Program-made: the position numbers and the translations under genes
In this document: positions 52,669 through 62,937 of the stretch, in pieces
Numbering within the stretch: position 1 is the stretch's first letter
Layout: each line of letters opens with the position of its first letter
Notes under the pieces: generated by a model
Told to the model about the DNA's origin: nothing
Databases searched by the model: none
What the model saw: the letters and a program-made list of their open reading frames with translations, nothing else
Assembly (NCBI GenBank): GCA_947501625.1
Contig: CANMWN010000004.1
Span: forward strand, 1 to 64,000
Direction: 5' to 3'
Origin: an uncultured Flavobacteriaceae bacterium
GTDB lineage: Bacteria > Bacteroidota > Bacteroidia > Flavobacteriales > Flavobacteriaceae
DNA: 64,000 bases

Positions 52669-53874
52669 TTACAATCTTGTAATTATTTCATTCAATATAT
52701 CTTTCGATACTTCTGTTTTAGATTTTAAAGCAAATTCGGAAATTTTTTCCGATTTATCAATAATGGTAACTTTATTTGTTGCTTTTTTAAATCCTGCTCC
52801 TTTATCTTGAAGAGAATTTAATACAATTAAATCCAACTTTTTCTTTTTTAGTTTTCCAATTGCATTTTCTAATTCGTTATTGGTTTCCAATGCAAAACCT
52901 ACTAAAAACTGATGCTCTTTTTGCGTTCCTAATGAGGCTAAAATATCTTTAGTCCTCTCTAGTTCAATATTCATTCCTCCAGACTTTTTCTTTATTTTAG
53001 AAGAAGAAACATTTATAGGTTTAAAATCGGCAACTGCAGCTGAAAGTATTGCTATATTAACATCTTTATAATATTCATGCACTGCATCATACATTTCTTG
53101 TGCGCTAACAACATCAATTCTTTTAATGAATGAGTGATTTACTTTTTCATTTGACACTCCTGTTATCAAAATTACTTCGGCTCCAAGATTTGCAGAAGTT
53201 TTAGCCAACTCAAATCCCATCTTTCCTGACGAATGGTTTCCTATAAAACGTACAGGATCTATAGCTTCGTATGTTGGACCAGCAGTAATTAATACTTTTT
53301 TTCCTTTTAAAGGCAATTTTGAGGCTATATCACTCTCAACAAATGAAACAATATCTTCTGGCTCAGCCATTCTTCCTTCACCAACTAATCCACTTGCTAA
53401 TTCTCCACTTGTTGCAGGAACACATATATTCCCAAAACTCTCCAACTTATCAATACTATTCTTAGTTGATTGATGTTTATACATATCCAAATCCATAGCT
53501 GGTGCAAAATAAACTGGACACTTTGCTGATAAATATGTTGCTAACAAAATATTATCACAAGTACCATTTGACATTTTAGAAAGTGTATTGGCAGTTGCAG
53601 GAGCAATCACCATAAAGTCTGCCCAAAGACCTAATTCAACATGGTTATTCCATAATTCATTTTCGTCTTCGGTATCGTAAAAAGTAGATACAACAGGGTT
53701 TTTGGAAAGTGTAGATAAAGATAATGGTGTTACAAAATCTTTAGAAGCAGGTGTCATTACAACTCGTACTTGAGCACCTGCTTTTATAAAAAGTCTTACT
53801 AAATAAGTAGTTTTATAAGCAGCAATTCCAGCGGTTACGCCAAGTAGAATATTTTTACCGCTTAAAACTGACAT
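52669..53874 (-). CDS. coaBC: Bifunctional phosphopantothenoylcysteine decarboxylase / phosphopantothenate-cysteine ligase
   Basis: The 401-aa protein has the CoaC flavoprotein half (GKNILLGVTAGIAAYKTTYL at 6-25, APATANTLSKMSNGTCDNIL, FAPAMDLDM) and the CoaB half (VLITAGPTYEAIDPVRFIGN near 195-214, HSSGKMGFELA, AAVADFKP). It makes 4'-phosphopantetheine from phosphopantothenate and cysteine in coenzyme A synthesis. It starts 3 nt after rpoZ, an order common in Bacteroidota. Confidence 0.97.
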   Translation of the reverse strand: MSVLSGKNILLGVTAGIAAYKTTYLVRLFIKAGAQVRVVMTPASKDFVTPLSLSTLSKNPVVSTFYDTEDENELWNNHVELGLWADFMVIAPATANTLSKMSNGTCDNILLATYLSAKCPVYFAPAMDLDMYKHQSTKNSIDKLESFGNICVPATSGELASGLVGEGRMAEPEDIVSFVESDIASKLPLKGKKVLITAGPTYEAIDPVRFIGNHSSGKMGFELAKTSANLGAEVILITGVSNEKVNHSFIKRIDVVSAQEMYDAVHEYYKDVNIAILSAAVADFKPINVSSSKIKKKSGGMNIELERTKDILASLGTQKEHQFLVGFALETNNELENAIGKLKKKKLDLIVLNSLQDKGAGFKKATNKVTIIDKSEKISEFALKSKTEVSKDILNEIITRL

Positions 53875-53877
53875 AAA

Positions 53878-54204
53878 TTATTTAGTCTCTTCATCAGGAT
53901 TTCTATGATATGTGCGTTTTTCTAACCATTCTTCTACAGCAATTGCAGTTGGTTTTGGTAAACGCTCATAAAATTTAGAAACCTCAATTTGTTCTTTATT
54001 TTCAAATACTTCTTCTAAACTATCATTATGAGTTGCAAACTCATCTAGTTTGTCAATCAACTCTTTTTTCAAGTCTCCATTAATTTGAGTTGCTCTTTTC
54101 GCCATTATTACGATAGCCTCATATAAATTCCCAGTCGTTTCTTCAACTGCATCTCTATCATAAGTTACTGTAGATAATGGTGCTTCTGAATTTTTATAGT
54201 CCAT
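53878..54204 (-). CDS. rpoZ: DNA-directed RNA polymerase subunit omega (Bacteroidota form)
   Basis: The 108-aa protein fits the RpoZ-like family of Bacteroidota. It has TVTYDRDAVEETTGNLYEAI near 12-31, then VIMAKRATQINGDLKKELIDK (cited in part), with the omega-like AKRATQIN segment. The tail has FYERLPKPTAIAVEEWLEK and KRTYHRNPDEE. Omega helps assemble and stabilise RNA polymerase. Its place between bamD and coaBC (4- and 3-nt gaps) supports the call. Confidence 0.88.
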   Translation of the reverse strand: MDYKNSEAPLSTVTYDRDAVEETTGNLYEAIVIMAKRATQINGDLKKELIDKLDEFATHNDSLEEVFENKEQIEVSKFYERLPKPTAIAVEEWLEKRTYHRNPDEETK

Positions 54205-54208
54205 TTTA

Positions 54209-55021
54209 TTAATTTTCTAAATTGGCAACAGTAGTAAATGCTGCAAGTTCTTTATTTAATTCCTCTAACATTTTATCTGAATCTTTTAAATATTTAGATT
54301 CAGGATAGTTTCTTTTTAATTTCTCATATGCTTTAACCGCATCATTTAATCTTTTTTCTTTCTTATGTTGAACACTATTGATTCCCAATTCATAAGATGC
54401 TTTAAGTCTATAAAAGATTGCTTCTTCTCTAAAAGAAGTCCCTAAGAAATCTGAAATAAAATTATCAAACGATTTAATTGATGCAATATAATCTTCAATA
54501 TGATAATACTGTTTTGCTGTTTCAAATGCTTTTTTCTCCAATTTATACTGCAATTCTTTAACAGCCATATTTGCCTCTTCCAATTTGTCTGAATTAGGAT
54601 ATGTATCAATAAAACTTTGCATAGCGTTTAACGCTTCATGAGTTGTTTTTTGATCTAAACTATATACAGGTGAATCCAAATAATTGCTTCTTGCAGATAA
54701 ATATGCGGCATCTTCCTTTTTAGTACTCTTTGGATAATTCTTAGTAAATCTATCAAAATAATAAGAAGCAAGTGAGTATTGTCTAGTTTGATAATACGCA
54801 TCACTAATCATATATTGAATTCTTTCCATTTGTGGCTTACCACGAAAACTTGGTGTAATTTTCTCAAACAACATAATTGCTTTATTGTACTTTCCAGCAT
54901 CATACATTGTTGTTGCCATTTTATATTGGTCTGCAACAGTTCCTTTGTTCAATACTTTTTGATACTCACTACACGATATGAAAGATATCGTCACTAAAAA
55001 TAAAAATACTATTTTCTTCAT
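54209..55021 (-). CDS. bamD: Outer membrane protein assembly factor BamD
   Basis: I choose ATG 55021 (270 aa); an ATG 3 codons upstream (55030) would leave no 5' leader after the promoter box. The lipoprotein signal ends SFISCSEYQ (lipid on the Cys). TPR-like helical repeats follow, with KYNKAIMLFEKITPSFRGKP (cited in part), YYFDRFTKNYPKS, AMQSFIDTYPNSDKLEEA and AYEKLKRNYPESKYL. BamD is the essential outer-membrane lipoprotein of the BAM complex that folds beta-barrels. Confidence 0.93.
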   Translation of the reverse strand: MKKIVFLFLVTISFISCSEYQKVLNKGTVADQYKMATTMYDAGKYNKAIMLFEKITPSFRGKPQMERIQYMISDAYYQTRQYSLASYYFDRFTKNYPKSTKKEDAAYLSARSNYLDSPVYSLDQKTTHEALNAMQSFIDTYPNSDKLEEANMAVKELQYKLEKKAFETAKQYYHIEDYIASIKSFDNFISDFLGTSFREEAIFYRLKASYELGINSVQHKKEKRLNDAVKAYEKLKRNYPESKYLKDSDKMLEELNKELAAFTTVANLEN

Positions 55022-55034
55022 TTTTTGCATTCGG

Positions 55035-55042
55035 CAAAATTA
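55035..55042 (-). promoter_or_regulatory. -7 promoter element of the bamD-rpoZ-coaBC-porD-recN run
   Basis: The minus strand reads TAATTTTG. The expected start site would fall at or just before the first ATG (55030), favouring the second ATG (55021) as the true start. The next four genes are spaced by 23 nt or less, so this box may serve them all. Confidence 0.55.
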
Positions 55043-55144
55043 GTTATAAATTATGGATTATTAAAATGAATTTTTAGTTCATTCATTAATTACAAAAATA
55101 ACTGCTAAATCCTATAAATAGTATCAACAAGTCATAATTGTTTG

Positions 55145-56023
55145 TTAATTAAATTGATCAATAAAAATCTCAATTTTATCTTGCAATGATTTAGTTGCTT
55201 CAACCAATGGCAGCCTAACTTCTTTATTGCAAATTCCTAATCGGCTCAATACTGCTTTAATTCCTGCAGGATTATTTTCCTCAAAAATATAACCTACAAC
55301 ATCCATCAGTTTATAATGAATACTATATGCCTCCTTAGTTTTACCTTCCAGTCCAAGTTTAATCATTTTTGAGAATTCTTTTGGAAAGCCTTGCCCAATC
55401 ACCGAAATAACTCCTGCAGCACCAGCCAATACAACTCCAAGTGCTAAATCATCATCTCCTGAAATAATTAAAAAGTTTTCAGGTTTGTTTTTCAGTAATT
55501 CTAAATACTGTTGTGTATTATTCCCTGCTTCTTTCACAGCAATAACATTATCAAACTCTCTTGCCAATCTCAGTGTAGTCTCTGGCAACATATTTTTTGA
55601 TGTTCTGCCAGGAACATTATATAAAATTATTGGCTTTGGGCTAGCCATTGAAATTGCTTTAAAGTGCTCATAAAACCCTTCTTGTGTTGGTTTACTATAA
55701 TAAGGAGCAACAGATAAAATTGCATCAATAGCATCTAAATTTGTTGATTTTAGTTCTGCAATTACATCAGCAGTATTATTACCTCCTATCCCTAAAACTA
55801 ATGGAACTCTACCATTATTTGCATCAACAATAGTTTTTACAATTTCGTTTTTTTCAGCCTTAGTAATTGTTCCACTTTCTCCTGTAGTACCGCTAATTAC
55901 CAAATAATCAATTCCGTTAGTAATATTAAACTCTACAAGTTTAACAAGCGCTACATAATCTACACTTAAATCACTTTTAAATGGTGTGACCAGCGCTACT
56001 CCTGTACCAAAAAATTTCTGCAT
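55145..56023 (-). CDS. dapA: 4-hydroxy-tetrahydrodipicolinate synthase
   Basis: The 292-aa enzyme has the DapA pattern: GTGVALVTPFKSDLSVDY near the start, SGTTGESGTITKAEK near 44-58, LYNVPGRTSKN with the catalytic Tyr, and AVKEAGNN with the Schiff-base Lys. It condenses pyruvate with aspartate semialdehyde, the first committed step to lysine and diaminopimelate, and thus works upstream of DapD (dapD at 22914-23729). Its ATG overlaps the stop of the DUF6913 gene by one base. Confidence 0.97.
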   Translation of the reverse strand: MQKFFGTGVALVTPFKSDLSVDYVALVKLVEFNITNGIDYLVISGTTGESGTITKAEKNEIVKTIVDANNGRVPLVLGIGGNNTADVIAELKSTNLDAIDAILSVAPYYSKPTQEGFYEHFKAISMASPKPIILYNVPGRTSKNMLPETTLRLAREFDNVIAVKEAGNNTQQYLELLKNKPENFLIISGDDDLALGVVLAGAAGVISVIGQGFPKEFSKMIKLGLEGKTKEAYSIHYKLMDVVGYIFEENNPAGIKAVLSRLGICNKEVRLPLVEATKSLQDKIEIFIDQFN

Positions 56024-56535
56024 TATATTTTTTTTAAAATCTTTAAATATTTTTTTAATTCACTTATAAAAACTTCATCTTCTTCTTTATTTACTTGAAT
56101 CATCAAATCGTATAATCTCTCATCACAATCTGAAAAACCAACTTTAAATTTTGAATTGGAATTCGCTGTCAAATATTTCAAATATAAATTATCGACCGAA
56201 TAATTGATCAATAAATCATATTCAAAATCCACTAATTGTTTTAAACGCTCAGTTTTAAATTTTCCAAAAATTGAAATATTCTTTTTCGAGAATTTATTTT
56301 CATCAACATCATTTTTATTTAATTTATTTACATAAATATTTTTATCAATGATATTTACACTAAATTCATCTTTTAGTACTGGTTCCAAATCTTTATTATA
56401 ACTTTCATCAGACAAAAAAAGGATTGATTTAATTAAATTTTGAGAATTATCCGTAGACTCATTAACCTCTTGATTATTAAATTTTCTATCAATTTTTAAC
56501 TTAATATTCCTCTCTTTAAGCCAGTTTAAAAGCAT
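56023..56535 (-). CDS. DUF6913-type conserved hypothetical protein
   Basis: The 170-aa protein is soluble with no signal peptide. It is rich in Asn, Lys and Asp, with LIKSILFLSDESYNKDLEPV near 34-53, NISIFGKFKTERLKQLVDFE (about 86-105), YDLLINYS and a final KVGFSDCDERLYDLMIQVNK. A protein of this kind regularly precedes dapA in Flavobacteriaceae and is called DUF6913 as far as I recall. The function is unknown. Confidence 0.75.
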   Translation of the reverse strand: MLLNWLKERNIKLKIDRKFNNQEVNESTDNSQNLIKSILFLSDESYNKDLEPVLKDEFSVNIIDKNIYVNKLNKNDVDENKFSKKNISIFGKFKTERLKQLVDFEYDLLINYSVDNLYLKYLTANSNSKFKVGFSDCDERLYDLMIQVNKEEDEVFISELKKYLKILKKI

Positions 56536-56552
56536 TAACTTGTTTTATCAAA

Positions 56553-56560
56553 CAAAAGTA
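56553..56560 (-). promoter_or_regulatory. -7 promoter element of the DUF6913-dapA unit
   Basis: The minus strand reads TACTTTTG, 17 nt before the ATG at 56535. Two TTTG tetrads lie upstream, but with spacers shorter than 19 nt. Confidence 0.5.
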
Positions 56561-56629
56561 GTTAATTTTCAAATCAAAAAAATGTAATCTATCAAAGAAA
56601 AAACGTCTAAATGATTAAATTTAAAATTT

Positions 56630-57013
56630 ATGAACAAAAAAATAATATTAGTCTTAAGAATTGTAGTAGCAATTATATTAATTCAAACTTTGAGATATAA
56701 ATTTACGGCGCATCCAGATAGTGTTTATATTTTTTCTAAAGTAGGATTGGAACCATTTGGAAGAATTGGCATAGGCGTTTTAGAATTAATTAGTGCAATT
56801 TTGCTAATCATTCCAAGAACAATTTGGCTTGGTGCATTATTGACTGTAGGAATAATTAGCGGCGCAGTAATGATGCATTTAACACAACTCGGCATTGAGA
56901 TAAATAATGATGGCGGAACCCTATTCTACTTAGCCTTAGTCACTTTAATTTTAAGTTTAATTATCCTTTTTGATCAACGTAAAAACATCCCATTTATAGG
57001 CTCAAAAATTTAG
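56630..57013 (+). CDS. DoxX-like membrane protein
   Basis: The 127-aa protein has four predicted spans (about 5-22, 45-64, 68-88, 97-117). It carries QTLRYKFTAHPDSVYIFSKV after the first span and GVLELISAILLIIPR then GALLTVGIISGAVMMHL, as in DoxX-like family proteins (PF13564-like). Function is unknown, perhaps linked to membrane redox chemistry. It is the second DoxX-type gene here but not a close copy of the one at 39794. Confidence 0.85.
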   Translation: MNKKIILVLRIVVAIILIQTLRYKFTAHPDSVYIFSKVGLEPFGRIGIGVLELISAILLIIPRTIWLGALLTVGIISGAVMMHLTQLGIEINNDGGTLFYLALVTLILSLIILFDQRKNIPFIGSKI

Positions 57014-57036
57014 CTTGGAATTAACAAAAAAAAATG

Positions 57037-57044
57037 TATATTTG
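57037..57044 (+). promoter_or_regulatory. -7 promoter element of the 70-aa gene
   Basis: TATATTTG fits the consensus, with TTGG 18 nt upstream (57015-57018) as a partial -33 element. The ATG follows 28 nt later. Confidence 0.6.
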
Positions 57045-57072
57045 ATGGACTTATTAAAAATTATATTTACAC

Positions 57073-57285
57073 ATGGGGAGACCAGCGACACGTCCAGCAA
57101 AACTTAAAGATGGATTTTATATTGAAGTACGCAATAAAGGTGATAAAAGCGGTATCAAAATCAGAAGAGATAACAGAGCAGCAATGCTTGAGGCCGTATC
57201 CGAGTATAGGCGTATTAAAGATATAACAATTCTTGGTGAATCAAAAAATGATAAATGGCTTGAGAAACCTAAAGTTGCGATCTAG
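57073..57285 (+). CDS. Small conserved basic protein of unknown function
   Basis: The 70-aa protein opens MGRPATRPAKLKDGFYIEVR and goes on NKGDKSGIKIRRDN. The basic GRPxxRPxxLKDG opening and the short predicted beta-strands suggest binding to nucleic acid or ribosomes, but no known motif is met. I recall similar short proteins in other Flavobacteriaceae. It has its own promoter and a strong terminator, so it is a real single-gene unit and may be well expressed. Confidence 0.8.
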   Translation: MGRPATRPAKLKDGFYIEVRNKGDKSGIKIRRDNRAAMLEAVSEYRRIKDITILGESKNDKWLEKPKVAI

Positions 57286-57305
57286 ACAATACAAATAAAA
57301 TATAT

Positions 57306-57338
57306 AAGTGCTTTTATTAATTTAAAAGCACTTTTTTT
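57306..57338. terminator. Strong bidirectional terminator after the 70-aa gene
   Basis: AAGTGCTTTTA (57306-57316) pairs perfectly with TAAAAGCACTT (57323-57333), followed by TTTTT. It separates the 70-aa gene from the convergent lysoplasmalogenase gene. Confidence 0.9.
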
Positions 57339-57993
57339 ATTCCTTAACTCCTCGACTTATCATATACTTACATATTAAATATTGAGCTAACACATAAGTA
57401 ATCATTATAAAAACTGGAAAATAAGATTCGGATTGGTAAAATTTATTAATTGCTAATGTGGCATCAGAAATAATAAAAAATGTCGCCCCTCCAAGCAGTG
57501 CAATACTTGCTGAAGTTTTGTTTGTCAAATAATTTAACAAAGCAACAACTCCAAAAACTGAAATAACAATTGCATAAACAATCACAGGAATAAGCATATC
57601 TCCAAGATTATCTTTTAATAAATAAATAAGCCCTGCGAAAACTAAAGCAAACGGAATTATTGCAGTTAATTTTTGTCCAATAGTAGATTTTTGAACACCT
57701 TCACCAGCCAATTTAATATATAATAAATGTGCTAATAAAAACGCTATTAATCCGCCAATGAAATTAATTTGAGAATTAAATAGCAACAAGACATCGCCAA
57801 TAAAACACAAAAACAATGCTGCCAAATATATTTTATTTTCTGGCTCAATAATTATCGAATAATAAGTCATTAACAGTAAAACAATCAATGGTTTAAAAAT
57901 AAATCGCATCAATTCATTACCTGTGATAATTCCAATTAAATCTAACAAGACTGCTAAAACAAATAGCGCTAAAATTAATTTCTTATTTCTCAT
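57337..57993 (-). CDS. Lysoplasmalogenase (YhhN family)
   Basis: The 218-aa protein has about eight predicted membrane spans. It carries the TMEM86/YhhN pattern: PLIVLLLMTYYS, AALFLCFIGDVLLLF with its Gly-Asp, and ALLGGATFFIISDATLAINK with its conserved Asp. Family members cleave the vinyl-ether bond of lysoplasmalogens. Whether this organism has such lipids is not known, so the bacterial role is uncertain. It lies 14 nt after ligA and is probably co-transcribed. Confidence 0.87.
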   Translation of the reverse strand: MRNKKLILALFVLAVLLDLIGIITGNELMRFIFKPLIVLLLMTYYSIIIEPENKIYLAALFLCFIGDVLLLFNSQINFIGGLIAFLLAHLLYIKLAGEGVQKSTIGQKLTAIIPFALVFAGLIYLLKDNLGDMLIPVIVYAIVISVFGVVALLNYLTNKTSASIALLGGATFFIISDATLAINKFYQSESYFPVFIMITYVLAQYLICKYMISRGVKE

Positions 57994-58007
57994 AATATTA
58001 AGTTTAA

Positions 58008-60053
<2,046 letters not shown>

Positions 60054-60087
60054 TCAAAACACAAAATATATTTAAACATGTAATACT

Positions 60088-60095
60088 TATATTTG
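60088..60095 (+). promoter_or_regulatory. -7 promoter element of the 177-aa membrane protein gene
   Basis: TATATTTG fits TAnnTTTG and ends 17 nt before the ATG at 60113. Confidence 0.5.
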
Positions 60096-60112
60096 TCATA
60101 AACTAAAACATT

Positions 60113-60646
60113 ATGACCAAAAAGGATTTTTTCAGAGTAATTATTAAATTATTTGGTTTATACTCTCTTATATTATCAATATTCTACTTTATACCATCTA
60201 ATATTCCCTTTATTTATAATGACTTTGACTTAAGTACTATAATTTGGTTTCTAGGAATTTTGTCATTTTTAATTTTAATTTATTCATTTTTAATTAAAAA
60301 TGTCGACTCTGTAATCAATACTTTAAAATTAGACAAAGGTTTTGATGATGATAAAATAGAATTTGGAAATTTTGATAGTTATAAAATTTTAAAATTGTCA
60401 TTTATTTTAATTGGTGCATTTCTCATAATTGATTTTCTACCTGAATTTTTACAATATTTGTTTCTTGCGTTTAAAAAAGACGCATCTCCTAATGGGCTAA
60501 ACTATGTAGATACAGTTAATTTTGGTAACACTATCGACTATTTTAATTGGGGCATTTCTGGAATAAATATTATTCTTGGATACTTAATTTTAACCAACTA
60601 TAACGGTCTAGCAAAATGGATGAACAAAAACACAAATAATCAATAA
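60113..60646 (+). CDS. Hypothetical membrane protein with four spans
   Basis: I do not recognise this 177-aa protein. Predicted membrane segments are at about 9-27 (VIIKLFGLYSLILSIFYFI), 40-60 (STIIWFLGILSFLILIYSFL), 91-115 (LKLSFILIGAFLIIDFL) and 147-165. A polar loop between spans 2 and 3 has KLDKGFDDDKIEFGNFDSYK. There is no signal peptide besides the first span. It has its own -7 box and no operon partner. Possibly a stress or envelope protein; nothing shows this. Confidence 0.75.
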   Translation: MTKKDFFRVIIKLFGLYSLILSIFYFIPSNIPFIYNDFDLSTIIWFLGILSFLILIYSFLIKNVDSVINTLKLDKGFDDDKIEFGNFDSYKILKLSFILIGAFLIIDFLPEFLQYLFLAFKKDASPNGLNYVDTVNFGNTIDYFNWGISGINIILGYLILTNYNGLAKWMNKNTNNQ

Positions 60647-60653
60647 GGAAAAA

Positions 60654-61235
60654 TCACTTTTTCACTTTACCTCTCAAAAAACTAATATTAGAACTTATTG
60701 GGTTTCCTGCAGCTCTTCGAAAAGAAACTAATTGACCAGCATGCCATATAGCATCGGCTATTGGACCATTAATCATATTCCAAAAAGGAAACTCACTCTC
60801 TCCATTTTTCGAAATAAACTTAATTTTTAATTCTTCTAAACTTTTAGAGTTGGTTAAATTTTCACTTGCTTTTTTGAAGTTTTCCAAAGTCTCTTTTCTT
60901 TTCTCTTCAAATGTTAGTTCAGGCTGTTTAATAGTAAAATCAGTAGGTGTTTTATTAGTTGCATTCACAATCACTCTTGACAAACTCAAGATATGATCAA
61001 TAGTTTCTGCTGTAGATCTTGCATTTACACTTGGTTTATATTTTAAATCTTCATTCTTCAAACCTTCAGTTGCCCAATAATACCTAAAACCTAATCCATC
61101 AACCATTCTAGCCGATACTGTTCCTACAGTATATTCATCAGAACAATCTGGCACCTCATAATAAGGTAAGTCGTTTTGTTGAGCATTAATAGATAAGGTA
61201 AATATTGAAAAACAAATTATTGCAAAATATTTCAT
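60654..61235 (-). CDS. Exported DinB-like protein
   Basis: The 193-aa protein has a signal peptide (1-18, LSINAQ). A DinB/YfiT-like four-helix bundle follows: MVDGLGFRYYWATEGL, ETIDHILSLSRVIVNAT near 76-92 with one metal-type His, and a late IADAIWHAGQLVSFRRAAG with another His. DinB-fold proteins are usually cytoplasmic metal-dependent thiol transferases; here a signal peptide precedes the fold. Role unknown. It converges with the four-span membrane protein gene. Confidence 0.82.
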   Translation of the reverse strand: MKYFAIICFSIFTLSINAQQNDLPYYEVPDCSDEYTVGTVSARMVDGLGFRYYWATEGLKNEDLKYKPSVNARSTAETIDHILSLSRVIVNATNKTPTDFTIKQPELTFEEKRKETLENFKKASENLTNSKSLEELKIKFISKNGESEFPFWNMINGPIADAIWHAGQLVSFRRAAGNPISSNISFLRGKVKK

Positions 61236-61312
61236 TGTATAAAAATTATAAATTAGAGTTCTAATTTACAATATAAATCCTACAAACAAATGAACTTTAA
61301 TATTGCTTTAAC

Positions 61313-61341
61313 AAAAAAGCCGAAGCAAATGCTTCGGCTTT
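61313..61341 (-). terminator. Intrinsic terminator of gap
   Basis: AAAGCCGAAGC (61316-61326) and GCTTCGGCTTT (61331-61341) form an 11-bp stem around AAAT. The A6 run at 61313-61318 gives a T-run on the minus strand. Confidence 0.92.
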
Positions 61342-61359
61342 ATCTTAATTTATTATCTA

Positions 61360-62799
61360 TTAATAATAAGTAAAACGTTTTACTTTAGATATATGTTTCG
61401 CCAATCTCATTACTTGGTGACTATAGCCGTATTCGTTATCATACCATACATACAATACAACAGTTTTTCCATCTTCAGTAGCAATTGTTGCATTACTGTC
61501 ATATATTGATGGAGCCGATGAACCAACAATATCAGATGAAACTAATTCATTATCCATTGAGTACTTAATTTGCTCAACCAAAGAACCTTCCAGTGCAAAT
61601 TTCTTCATTTCTGAATTCATTACATCTGCGCTTGCAGGTTTTTCTAATTGCAAATTCAAAATTGCTAAAGAACCATTTGGTACTGGTACTCTAATAGCAT
61701 TTGAAGTTAATTTACCTTCAAGAGATGGTAATGCTTTTGATACTGCTTTTCCAGCACCAGTTTCAGTAATTACCATATTTAAAGCTGCTGCTCTACCTCT
61801 TCTATATTTCTTATGCATATTATCAACCAAGTTTTGGTCGTTAGTATATGCGTGTATTGTTTCTAAATGACCATTTACCAAACCAAAAGATTCCTCAACT
61901 ACTTTTAAAATTGGAGAAATTGCATTGGTAGTACATGATGCAGCAGAAAATATATTCGTTGAATCTGGAGAGTGTTCTAAATGATTAACTCCATAAACAA
62001 TGTTTGGAACTCCTTTTCCAGGAGCTGTTAATAAAACTTTATCAACACCTTTTGCTACAAGATGACGACTTAATGCCTCTTTGTCTCTAAATGCTCCAGT
62101 ATTATCAATTACCAATGCATCTTGTATTCCATAAGCAGTATAATCAATATCTTCTGGTGCGTTAGCAGAAATAATATGAACTGTTGTACCATTGATTATT
62201 AATGCACTTTTTTCAACATCTATTCTAACGGTACCAGCAAAATCCCCATGAACAGAGTCTCCTCTCAATAGAGAAGCACGCTTTTCCAATACAGTCTCGT
62301 TTATTGCACCACGAGTTACAATAGCACGAAGTCTCATTTGTTGTCCTTTTCCTGCTTTACTCATCAATTCTCTGGCAACCAATCTTCCGATTCTACCAAA
62401 ACCATATAAAACCACATCCTTAGGAGTAATTGATTCTGTTTTATCAGCGTCTTTTAATTTGTTACTTAAAAAATTATAAATATTGGCATTATCATCTAGT
62501 TGATATTCATAAACCAATTTTCCAATATCCAATTTTGAAGGCGGCAAGTTCAATTGTTTTATCGTTCTAGCTACTTCAACAGCATCGAAAATTGAAATTG
62601 GTTTCCCAACAAATTCAGTTGCGTACTCTAATAAGTTTAAAATCTCACTAACATTTCTGTCAATTAATTGATTTCTAAAAAGGATTAATTCTATAGTATC
62701 ATCGTACCATAAATCACTTACCAATTTAATAAATTCAATGGATGCTCTACGTCTATCTGTTTGAAACGTAAGTTCTTGTTCATAGATATTTTCAGACAT
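61360..62799 (-). CDS. gap: Glyceraldehyde-3-phosphate dehydrogenase with N-terminal extension
   Basis: I start at ATG 62799 (479 aa, MSENIYEQELTFQTDRRRAS); the frame runs 31 codons further up but through the promoter. A helical N-terminal domain of about 125 residues precedes the NAD-binding start VVLYGFGRIGRLVARELMSK. The catalytic Cys is in SAASCTTNAISP, and YDNEYGYSHQVMRL near the end is the usual GAPDH motif. The enzyme oxidises glyceraldehyde-3-phosphate with phosphate in glycolysis or the reverse. This long form (~480 aa) is, to my knowledge, known from Bacteroidota besides the standard ~335-aa form. Confidence 0.92.
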   Translation of the reverse strand: MSENIYEQELTFQTDRRRASIEFIKLVSDLWYDDTIELILFRNQLIDRNVSEILNLLEYATEFVGKPISIFDAVEVARTIKQLNLPPSKLDIGKLVYEYQLDDNANIYNFLSNKLKDADKTESITPKDVVLYGFGRIGRLVARELMSKAGKGQQMRLRAIVTRGAINETVLEKRASLLRGDSVHGDFAGTVRIDVEKSALIINGTTVHIISANAPEDIDYTAYGIQDALVIDNTGAFRDKEALSRHLVAKGVDKVLLTAPGKGVPNIVYGVNHLEHSPDSTNIFSAASCTTNAISPILKVVEESFGLVNGHLETIHAYTNDQNLVDNMHKKYRRGRAAALNMVITETGAGKAVSKALPSLEGKLTSNAIRVPVPNGSLAILNLQLEKPASADVMNSEMKKFALEGSLVEQIKYSMDNELVSSDIVGSSAPSIYDSNATIATEDGKTVVLYVWYDNEYGYSHQVMRLAKHISKVKRFTYY

Positions 62800-62831
62800 T
62801 TTATATAAATTTAGGTTTATAAAATTTTGTG

Positions 62832-62839
62832 CAAATGTA
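62832..62839 (-). promoter_or_regulatory. -7 promoter element of gap
   Basis: The minus strand reads TACATTTG, 32 nt before the chosen ATG at 62799. Its place inside the upstream open frame rules out the longer 510-aa reading. Confidence 0.6.
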
Positions 62840-62937
62840 TAAAAACTAAAACGTTTTCGTAAAATATTATTGCATAAAAAAAACCGACACAATTATTAGC
62901 AATTATATCGGTTTTCTAAAATTAAGAAAATTAACTT

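Noticed and set aside
62800-62892. Longer 510-aa start for gap
   Set aside because: The added 31 residues do not look like protein of this family and overlap the TACATTTG promoter box; MSENIYEQELTF is the natural N-terminus.
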